Of a stretch of 6,038 nt of DNA, positions 1 to 6,038 are shown piece after piece (the first letter of the stretch is position 1; each line of letters opens with the position of its first letter). The notes beneath the pieces were generated by a model. It did no database searches. It saw only the letters and a program-made list of their open reading frames with translations, and had not been told where the DNA came from. The stretch is from Pseudomonadota bacterium. GTDB lineage: Bacteria; Pseudomonadota; Alphaproteobacteria; Acetobacterales; Acetobacteraceae. The stretch spans positions 1 through 6,038 of the forward strand of contig JAJZCS010000136.1 in the NCBI GenBank assembly GCA_021829055.1, written 5' to 3'. Position numbers and translations under genes: made by a program.

Positions 1-3000
1 AGCCGAGCGCGATGCCGACAACCCAATGCAATCGCCGCTCTTGCGAAAACGCAGAAGATGCCGGCCGTTGCAATTACCGATACATCGAACCTGTTTGGCG
101 CCATAGAATTCTCAAAGGCATGCACCGACTGTGGAGTCCAGCCAATCATAGGCTGCCAGCTTGCTTTGGGTCGTGCCGACCACAAGAATCTGCCACCGGA
201 TCCGATCGTCTTACTTGCGAAGGACCTCGTCGGCTTCAACAATCTCTCAAAGCTCTCCTCCACTAGCTTTCTTTCCGCAGACGCAGGTTCGCGGCCTCAA
301 ATAACCATTTCGCAACTTTGCGAACACCATACAGGTCTCATGCTGCTTACCGGGGGGCGATTTGGCCCGCTCGGCCGCTTGCTTGCGGAAGGCCAGCACG
401 ACGAAGCAAAACATTTGCTTGGATCATTGGTCGAGTGCTTCAGCGACCGTGTTGCCATGGAACTTGAGCGTCATGGCCTGCCAACCGAACAATCCGTCGA
501 GCCCGGCCTAATTTCGTTAGCTGATGATGCCGGGATTCCGCTTGTTGCTACGAACGAATGCTTCTATGCGAGTCCAGAGATGTATGAGGCGCACGATGCA
601 CTACTTTGTATCGCTGAAGGCCACTTGATCTCCGAAGCCGAACGCCGGCGAGTGACCGGCGAACACTGGTTCAAGACAGCCACCGCTATGCGCGCTCTTT
701 TCTCTGACCTGCCGGACGCGTGTGACAATACATTAGCGATTGCCCAGCGATGCGCGGTGGCCGCACCTACCCGCAAGCCTCTGCTTCCGACATACCCGAA
801 ACTCAGGCCGGGCACCAGCGAGGCAGAGTCCTTGCGTGCTATGGCACGCGACGGTCTGCAGCGGCGCCTTGCCGTCATGGATGCCGATGATGCGACCGCG
901 ACCAAATATCGTGATCGTCTGGAATTTGAACTTAACGTCATCGAGCAGATGGGATTTGCGGGTTACTTCCTGATCGTGGCGGATTTTATCCAATGGGCCA
1001 AGTCTCAAGGTATTCCGGTTGGGCCTGGTCGAGGCTCCGGTGCCGGATCACTAGCTGCCTATGCCCTGCTGATTACCGATCTTGATCCAATTCCGTTCAA
1101 CCTGCTTTTTGAACGCTTCCTTAACCCCGAGCGGGTGTCAATGCCTGACTTTGACATCGATTTTTGTCAGGAACGACGTGACGAGGTTATCGACTACGTC
1201 CGGCGTGAATACGGTGCCGATCGCGTTGCGCAAATCATAACGTTTGGGAAACTTCAGGCAAGAGCAGCCGTCCGCGACATAGGGCGCGTTCTTGGCATGC
1301 CGTATGGGCAGGTCAACAAGGTGGCAGAGCTTACACCGAACAACCCCGCAAAGCCCATTCCATTGGTGGATGCAGTGCGCACCGAACCACGACTACGCGA
1401 GCTTCGCGACACTGACGAGTCGGTGCGGCGGCTGCTCGAGATTGCGATGCAGGTGGAGGGACTTTATCGGCATGCGAGTACCCATGCGGCAGGAGTTGTT
1501 ATAGGTGACCAACCGTTAATGAACTTGGTTCCTCTATACCGAGATCCCCGTTCCGAAATGCTAATTACCCAGTATTCAATGAAAAACGTAGAGACCGCGG
1601 GGCTTGTCAAATTTGATTTTTTAGGTCTTACGACGCTGTCAATCGTTGATCGAGCAGTAAAATTGCTTTCCGATCTGGGTCTCAAGATAGATCTTTCGCG
1701 CATTCCACTGGATGATCGCAAAACGTACGAGATGCTCTCTCGTGGTGAGGCTGGCGGCGTATTTACTTTTGAGACCCAGGGGTTTCGGGATGTCCTCCGG
1801 CAGATGCGTCCCGATCGGTTTGAGGACCTAATCGCTGCGCAGGCTTTGAATCGGCCTGGTCCGATGGCCAATATCCCAGCGTATTGTGCTCGCAAACACG
1901 GCGAACCCTGGGAGTCACCAGATCCTTCGATCCACGATATTTTGAGCGAGACCTACGGGATCCTCGTTTATCAGGAACAGGTGATGCAAATCGCGCAGCG
2001 GATGGCCGGGTATAGCTTAGGCGGGGCCGATCTGCTGCGCCGTGCGATGGGCAAGAAGATACGCGACGAAATGGAGGCGCAGCGAAAGACTTTTCTTGAG
2101 GGGGCAGTGGCAAAGGGTTTTGCTGAAGATAAGGCCATCGAGGTCTTTGATCTTATGGCAAAATTTGCGGATTATGGCTTTAATAAATCGCATGCGGCAG
2201 CATATGCATTGGTGTCGTACCAGACTGCATGGTTGCGCGCGAACCACCCAGTGGCCTTCATTGCCGCTTCAATGAGCCTTTCCAAATCCAACCCTGAAAA
2301 ACTTTCTGCCCTTCGGCAGGATGCGATACGTTTGGGCATCTCAATTCTGCCTCCCGATATCAATAAGTCTACGCATGATTTTACTATTGAACGCGCTGCA
2401 GATGGCACCTTGGCGATTCGGTACGCGCTGGCTGCCATCAAGCGTGTCGGTGAGCATGCCATGCGTGAGCTCACCGCCCCCAGAAACGACAGACCTTTTT
2501 CTGACCTCACAGATTTTTGTGCACGCGTTGACCCCCGTTCTTTGAACAAGACGCAGATTGAGCAGCTTGCCAAAGCAGGTGCGTTTGATGGGTTAGAACC
2601 TAACCGTGCAAGAGTTGTGGCAGGCGCTGAGATTTTGCTTCGGCGCGCCCAGGCAGAAGCGGAAGCAAAACAAACAGGACAATTGGGGCTGTTTACGGAG
2701 CATCGTAATCTGCTTCGTTCCCGCAGCGGTATTGCGGCAGCTGACGCCGGATCCGTAGGAAACCTCGTTGTCATACAAGGCTCGGATGCCGTGCGACTTC
2801 CGGATGTACCGGCATGGTCGAGATTTGAAGCTATTTCTCACGAAGCAGAGGCCATTGGCTACCATCTAACGGCTCATCCCCTCGACGCTTATGATAGTGT
2901 TCTTCGGCGCCTCGACGTCATAGAGTCCACGCGCCTTGAATCTGCTGCCAGGATTGGCATGACGCGCGTTAAGCTTGCTGGTATTTTTGTTTCCCGAAAG

Positions 3001-3444
3001 GAGCGCACAACCCGCACGGGTGCCCGCATGGCGTGGGTGCAGCTTTCGGATCGCCACGGTACCTTTGAGGCAACACTTTTTTCGGAGATTCTTGCCCGCA
3101 CCCGCGACCTTTTAGCGGACGGGGAAATGCTCGTGATCTCTGCAGAATTAAGGATGGACGGTGAAACGCTTCGTGTAACGGCGCTCGACATCGAGGCGCT
3201 CGAACGGGCAGCTGCAGCTGTTGGTAGTGATCTACGCGTTGAATTCGAAACAAAAAGCGCCGTCATTTCGCTTTGTGCATTACTTGATCGCGTGGGCCGG
3301 GGTAAGGGACGAATCATACTCGTTCCGCGGTTTGAATCCGGTACCACGCTCCAGATTGCATTGCCTGGTGGGTTCAACGTATCTCCACATCTCGCGGAGG
3401 CGGTTAAAGCAATTGATGGCGTCGGGAATGTTACTCAATTCTGA
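1..3444 (+). CDS. dnaE: DNA polymerase III alpha subunit, 5'-partial
   Basis: This is the catalytic subunit of the replicative polymerase, which copies the chromosome in the cytoplasm with the beta clamp and the DnaQ exonuclease. Residues are numbered from the ATG at 58. The PHP region comes first (MPAVAITDTSNLFG at 1-14). Next is the palm, with GPGRGSGAGS at 322-331, PDFDIDF at 363-369 (D366 and D368) and KFDFLGL with D520. These match E. coli D401, D403 and D555 at a constant offset of 35. Fingers follow. A helix-hairpin-helix region lies near 785-850 (AIKRVG at 793-798). QLGLF at 875-879 is a clamp-binding motif. An OB fold starts near 968, followed by the C-terminal domain. The motif and length argue for DnaE1 rather than the error-prone DnaE2/ImuC. 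The offset implies about 35 residues precede the Met at 58, so that ATG is internal and the true start is off the window. The frame is open back to base 1, but 1-30 looks frame-disturbed (see findings). Confidence 0.95.
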   Translation, partial: SRARCRQPNAIAALAKTQKMPAVAITDTSNLFGAIEFSKACTDCGVQPIIGCQLALGRADHKNLPPDPIVLLAKDLVGFNNLSKLSSTSFLSADAGSRPQITISQLCEHHTGLMLLTGGRFGPLGRLLAEGQHDEAKHLLGSLVECFSDRVAMELERHGLPTEQSVEPGLISLADDAGIPLVATNECFYASPEMYEAHDALLCIAEGHLISEAERRRVTGEHWFKTATAMRALFSDLPDACDNTLAIAQRCAVAAPTRKPLLPTYPKLRPGTSEAESLRAMARDGLQRRLAVMDADDATATKYRDRLEFELNVIEQMGFAGYFLIVADFIQWAKSQGIPVGPGRGSGAGSLAAYALLITDLDPIPFNLLFERFLNPERVSMPDFDIDFCQERRDEVIDYVRREYGADRVAQIITFGKLQARAAVRDIGRVLGMPYGQVNKVAELTPNNPAKPIPLVDAVRTEPRLRELRDTDESVRRLLEIAMQVEGLYRHASTHAAGVVIGDQPLMNLVPLYRDPRSEMLITQYSMKNVETAGLVKFDFLGLTTLSIVDRAVKLLSDLGLKIDLSRIPLDDRKTYEMLSRGEAGGVFTFETQGFRDVLRQMRPDRFEDLIAAQALNRPGPMANIPAYCARKHGEPWESPDPSIHDILSETYGILVYQEQVMQIAQRMAGYSLGGADLLRRAMGKKIRDEMEAQRKTFLEGAVAKGFAEDKAIEVFDLMAKFADYGFNKSHAAAYALVSYQTAWLRANHPVAFIAASMSLSKSNPEKLSALRQDAIRLGISILPPDINKSTHDFTIERAADGTLAIRYALAAIKRVGEHAMRELTAPRNDRPFSDLTDFCARVDPRSLNKTQIEQLAKAGAFDGLEPNRARVVAGAEILLRRAQAEAEAKQTGQLGLFTEHRNLLRSRSGIAAADAGSVGNLVVIQGSDAVRLPDVPAWSRFEAISHEAEAIGYHLTAHPLDAYDSVLRRLDVIESTRLESAARIGMTRVKLAGIFVSRKERTTRTGARMAWVQLSDRHGTFEATLFSEILARTRDLLADGEMLVISAELRMDGETLRVTALDIEALERAAAAVGSDLRVEFETKSAVISLCALLDRVGRGKGRIILVPRFESGTTLQIALPGGFNVSPHLAEAVKAIDGVGNVTQF

Positions 3445-4300
3445 TTATACCATTTCGAGTTTCTTGGGATTGCTCACGTCACGGTGCCAAGCCGAGCAGG
3501 ACTGCAATGGTGCGCATGAGAGCGTTTGCCAAGCTCGGGTTCGGGTAAAGGGTGCCTTCTTCAGAGGGCTTTCCGCAGTTGTAAAATAACTTGGTGTGAC
3601 GACACGGAGACGCTAGTTTTTGTTTCTGTTTTGTTGCCAGTACGCTTTTCTAAAGAGTTTGTTGGCGCCGTAGCAAGTGGTATGACAATGCGGTTTTTTC
3701 AGAAGATGTGGTGAATGACGTTCGAATGGATCCATTTGAACTAACGCCGAAAGCCAGTGGCGTCCACGAGTGATGTACGAATGTGGTTGTCGTTAACAGG
3801 AAGACGGTTCTCATCTTAAAAGTAATGAAATGCTGAACAGATATGGCAAGAGCTTATGACTTTGGCCAAGCGTAGCGGTTGGGTTCACCTATAGCTTTCG
3901 TAGTAACTGACTCTAATGCGTAAAAATGGTTCATTTGAAACAAGGCGTAGAGATCGCGTCTAAATGATGAGTAGACGTTTTTCGAGGCGTGGAAGCGCGC
4001 AGAGCATGCGGTCATACAGAGTCTTGATCTAGGAATTATGCGTGTTTCCGTGCTCACCTCTTTCCGAGTCCACAAAATTAGTGCGTGTTTAATAATTATA
4101 CAGTGCCTGGCGGGAGCGAATCGCGTCGGAATTTTTGGGGATTTATTGCGTTTTAGTTGTGCGTGGCGAAGCGATGGTATGCGCGGAGTGTCCGTTGCGG
4201 AGAGTGGCGCAGAGAAAGGTTTGTGTATGGGAAGATTGGCGTGGTTTGCGGCGGGTTCGAAACGTGCAAATTGTCTTGAAAAGAAGAGTCGGGTTACACG

Positions 4301-4327
4301 CAGGAAGCATGGCCGAGCTTCTTCCTG
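4301..4327. repeat. perfect 7-bp inverted repeat (hairpin)
   Basis: CAGGAAG at 4301-4307 is mirrored exactly by CTTCCTG at 4321-4327, with 13 bases between. An alternative inner pairing, GAAGC (4304-4308) with GCTTC (4317-4321), gives a tighter loop. No T-run follows on either strand, so it is not a standard intrinsic terminator. It lies about 140 bases upstream of the channel gene, so an operator or leader hairpin is possible, as is chance. Confidence 0.35.
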
Positions 4328-4391
4328 AGACGATTCTATTACACGGATGGAGTTATTGCGGATGCTGCGGAGCTTGTATCTTGGCCCTAAA

Positions 4392-4414
4392 GACCTAACT
4401 GACATTCTGAGGTC
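4392..4414. repeat. short inverted repeat upstream of the channel gene
   Basis: GACCT at 4392-4396 pairs with AGGTC at 4410-4414 across 13 bases. It lies about 55 bases ahead of the channel start codon, where an operator or promoter-proximal hairpin could sit. At five base pairs it may be chance. I could not identify a convincing -35/-10 promoter pair next to it. Confidence 0.2.
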
Positions 4415-4457
4415 AGTGCGCATGGCTCTCGCTGGCGTTATGCGCGAGATCCGCGAC

Positions 4458-4463
4458 AGGAGG
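4458..4463 (+). promoter_or_regulatory. ribosome binding site of the MscS-like gene
   Basis: AGGAGG, complementary to the 16S rRNA 3' end, ends four bases before the ATG at 4468. The spacing is slightly short but the match is full-strength. It decides the start: the next in-frame ATG, at 4564, has no comparable site in front of it. Confidence 0.8.
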
Positions 4464-4467
4464 TTCC

Positions 4468-5652
4468 ATGAACGGCACAAACAGAGCCCACATTCTACCA
4501 AGCCACGGAGAGTTGATTCATTCCGAGGCTATTTCTGCCATTGTCAGGAATATTGAATCGTCCATGCACGGGTGGCCTGCAGTAATTACGACAGCGGTTC
4601 TGGTGATCGCGGCTATCGCGGTAGCTGCAATTCTGCAAATAATGATTGTTCGTATGGTGCCAAAGCGGCTGCTAGGTACGCGACCAGTACTCGGGCGAAT
4701 GATTAAACGTATGCGGAAGGTCTTGTTTTTTTTTATTGCTGTCCTTTTGCTTGGTGGTGTTGTTCCGGTGGTGCCGATTTCGGAAAGCGCCAGGATCAAT
4801 CTGCTTCATGTTCTTGGGGCTGTTTTTATTGTCATGGTGGGTTGGACATTCACAATCATGGTGGACGCCACTACAGCTCATCAACTAGCTCACCGTCCGG
4901 AAAATATTCAATCTGACGCAATAGCCCGCAAGCACGTCACGCAATGGCAGGTGCTAAGGCGAGTTAGTTATGTGCTGACATTTATTGTTACTGTTGCGGC
5001 CGCGCTGATGATGTTTCCGGCGGTGCGTGCGTATGGTGTGTCACTCCTGGCCTCCGCCGGGGCTGCAGGCCTAGTGGTTGGTTTGGCGGCAAGGCCGGTG
5101 CTGTCCAATTTGATTGCGGGTGTCCAGATCGCGATTACTCAACCTTTACGCGTTGAGGACGCCGTGGTGATCAACGGTCAATGGGGATGGGTCGAAGAAA
5201 TTACGAGCACCTATGTGGTTGTTCGGATCTGGAATTGGCAACGGATGATCGTGCCATTGGCATGGCTATTGGGACAACCGTTTCAGAACTGGACACGCGA
5301 TAGCTCGGAATTAATCGGCACAGTACACTGGAATGTCGATTACACGGTACCCGTTGACGTTCTCCGTAAGAAGCTCGATGAAATTGTTCATTCAACACCG
5401 CTCTGGAGCGGCAAGGTCATGGTACTGCAAGTTACCCAGGCGCTAGCAACGACGATTGAACTGCGTGCTTTAGTATCGGCCCGCAATTCCGGTGAGGCAT
5501 GGGATCTGCGTTGTTACGTGCGCGAGAAGATGATCGGTTTTTTGCAGGCAGAATATCCAAATGCTCTGCCAAAGCAGAGGCTGGAGATTGATGCTGTCAC
5601 GATGGCCCAGGCAGAGGTCGTTGGTGCACAGACACCTGAAGATGCCGTGTAA
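4468..5652 (+). CDS. MscS-family mechanosensitive ion channel
   Basis: This is a predicted inner-membrane channel that would open under membrane tension and release solutes during hypo-osmotic shock. The protein has 394 residues. Hydrophobic spans lie near 36-61, 85-104, 112-132 and 166-186. The Gly/Ala-rich pore helix near 190-215 (ASAGAAGLVVGLAARPVLSN) aligns with MscS TM3 of E. coli. The beta domain follows at about 229-280 (WGWVEEITSTYVVVRIW, then VPLAWLLGQPFQNWTR), then the alpha/beta C-terminal domain to about 375. E. coli MscS has about 286 residues and three membrane spans, so this belongs to the longer, multi-span group. The start is set by AGGAGG at 4458-4463. The gene stands alone, 1 kb after dnaE. 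A run of nine T at 4726-4734 encodes part of the second span and is a possible slippage site. The family call is firm; gating properties and substrate are inferred. Confidence 0.93.
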   Translation: MNGTNRAHILPSHGELIHSEAISAIVRNIESSMHGWPAVITTAVLVIAAIAVAAILQIMIVRMVPKRLLGTRPVLGRMIKRMRKVLFFFIAVLLLGGVVPVVPISESARINLLHVLGAVFIVMVGWTFTIMVDATTAHQLAHRPENIQSDAIARKHVTQWQVLRRVSYVLTFIVTVAAALMMFPAVRAYGVSLLASAGAAGLVVGLAARPVLSNLIAGVQIAITQPLRVEDAVVINGQWGWVEEITSTYVVVRIWNWQRMIVPLAWLLGQPFQNWTRDSSELIGTVHWNVDYTVPVDVLRKKLDEIVHSTPLWSGKVMVLQVTQALATTIELRALVSARNSGEAWDLRCYVREKMIGFLQAEYPNALPKQRLEIDAVTMAQAEVVGAQTPEDAV

Positions 5653-5930
5653 ACTGGAGGTGTCAGGGGGGCATTGACGTGGGGGGAAGGCCGGCCAGCC
5701 GCAGAAAACGCCGTGGCACTGGTCCCGCGAACGGTCGGCCCAAGCAAGGTTCCCGGCTGGGGAATGTCGACGTCGCAGCTGGCTACCGGTCGGAATAGTC
5801 CCTAATGTGTGGCGGCTATCGGCGTCGGTTTGCGAAATTTGGCGAGCAGATCATGATTCGGCTGAGTGAGTTTTGGAGGCGGGACATGATTGAAGAACGG
5901 ACCGCAGTCCCTTTTTTGCCAACGCGTCAC
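5653..5930. other. interval between the channel gene and the IS end
   Basis: No gene is supported here. One plus-strand frame reads nearly open through the interval: a basic stretch from about 5679 ends at TAG 5796-5798, then a 42-codon frame starts at ATG 5805 and ends at a TAG made by the IS junction (5931-5933). Neither piece matches a family I know, and neither has a well-placed ribosome binding site. GGCCGGCC at 5689-5696 is a perfect 8-bp palindrome in a GC-rich patch. Confidence 0.5.
5881..5917 (+). terminator. weak candidate intrinsic terminator
   Basis: GGAC (5899-5902) pairs with GTCC (5907-5910) around a CGCA loop and is followed by C and six T (5912-5917). An alternative is GGGAC (5881-5885) with GTCCC (5907-5911) across 21 bases. 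Both stems are short. The T-run and the position downstream of the channel gene fit a terminator, but its strength is doubtful. Confidence 0.3.
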
Positions 5931-5932
5931 TA

Positions 5933-6038
5933 GAGCATTTTCCGATCAGATTGACTGATATCCTGCTTTCGCGAAGAAATTTTTGCATTCGATTGGGATG
6001 AATTTTTCGATTGCGTTCAACATCGCCATGTTCGATGG
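5933..6038 (-). mobile_element. end of an IS630-type insertion sequence
   Basis: The sequence from about 5933 (GAGCATTTTCCGATCAG) reads as the transposase-3' end of an IS whose body runs off the right edge. The transposase stop lies only about 14 bases inside the presumed terminus, a compact layout usual for this family. Directly outside is TA (5931-5932), the dinucleotide that IS630 elements target and duplicate. The partner terminal repeat is outside the window, so the exact boundary is inferred. Confidence 0.6.
5946..6038 (-). CDS. IS630-type transposase, C-terminal fragment
   Basis: The minus strand carries 30 codons and a TGA stop (5946-5948) reading in from the right edge. The peptide contains ECKNFFAKAGY at fragment residues 17-27, three residues before the stop. 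This resembles the ECxNYFxxAGY ending that I know from IS630-family DDE transposases. The catalytic DDE residues lie upstream, outside the window, so activity cannot be judged. The assignment rests on the short C-terminal signature plus the fit with the IS terminus and TA target. It is truncated by the window edge, not necessarily in the genome. Confidence 0.65.
   Translation of the reverse strand, partial: PSNMAMLNAIEKFIPIECKNFFAKAGYQSI

Larger units (their letters stand above)
3445..4457. other. about 1 kb interval without a supported gene
   Basis: The stretch lies between the dnaE stop and the ribosome binding site of the channel gene. Open frames exist on both strands, including a TTG-started minus-strand frame of 215 codons at 3854-4501 and plus-strand frames of 87-96 codons around 4038-4398. 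None shows a recognisable domain, a good ribosome binding site, or natural-looking protein composition. Base composition falls below that of dnaE in places: 3901-3960 has 24 G/C of 60, against 38 of 60 at 1021-1080. No clear intrinsic terminator follows dnaE; a T-rich run at 3616-3637 has only a 4-bp hairpin (GTGT/ACAC, 3594-3605) upstream of it. A GGGTTCGAAACG string near 4253 resembles a tRNA T-arm, but no cloverleaf forms. The interval may hold a decayed gene or a long regulatory leader; I cannot tell which. Confidence 0.6.

Noticed and set aside
3221..3589. Plus-strand 122-codon frame overlapping the dnaE 3' end
   Set aside because: Most of it is an out-of-frame reading of the certain dnaE C-terminus, and the tail has no recognisable protein features.
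3594..3637. Possible dnaE terminator (GTGT/ACAC hairpin plus T-rich stretch)
   Set aside because: The stem is only 4 bp, and more than 10 bases separate it from an interrupted T-run.
4190..4275. Possible tRNA, from GGGTTCGAAACG near 4253
   Set aside because: The T-stem has a mismatch, and no acceptor, D or anticodon stems can be paired around it.
3854..4501. Minus-strand 215-codon frame as an annotated gene
   Set aside because: It has a TTG start, implausible composition, no known domain, and overlap with the channel gene. It is kept only as a finding.
5514..5747. Minus-strand 77-codon frame across the channel gene 3' end
   Set aside because: It is mostly the antisense of the well-supported channel coding sequence and has no domain signal.
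5679..5798. Basic 39-codon GTG-started frame after the channel gene
   Set aside because: The only GGAGG (5656-5660) is 18 bases away from the GTG, and no family is recognisable.

Overview
The window looks like chromosomal DNA of an alphaproteobacterium. The main evidence is a full-domain replicative DnaE with the lineage-typical degenerate PHP site, followed by an MscS-like channel of a subtype common in that class. Acetobacteraceae/Rhodospirillales is my best guess for the order, but it rests on remembered protein similarity only.

Layout: (1) Bases 1-3444, plus strand, encode the DNA polymerase III alpha subunit (dnaE). About 50 bases of its 5' end lie outside the window. Bases 1-30 carry what looks like a small frame-disturbing indel. 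(2) Bases 3445-4457 are a roughly 1 kb interval with no gene I can support. It holds one perfect 7-bp inverted repeat and a long but unconvincing minus-strand open frame. (3) Bases 4468-5652, plus strand, encode a 394-residue MscS-family mechanosensitive channel with a clear AGGAGG ribosome binding site. (4) Bases 5653-5930 are a short interval with a weak terminator candidate and a 42-codon open frame cut off by the next element. (5) Bases 5933-6038 are the end of an insertion sequence. The last 30 codons and stop of an IS630-type transposase run on the minus strand, and the terminal sequence abuts a TA dinucleotide.

The two complete or near-complete genes are not an obvious operon. About 1 kb separates them, the channel has its own ribosome binding site, and their functions are unrelated: chromosome replication and osmotic-pressure release at the inner membrane. 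The IS is a separate mobile insertion downstream of the channel gene.

I found no CRISPR array, no convincing tRNA or rRNA, no toxin-antitoxin or defence cassette, and nothing that amounts to a new biological system. The observations most worth checking are the frame disturbance at the start of dnaE, the IS630 junction, and the unexplained 1 kb gap.
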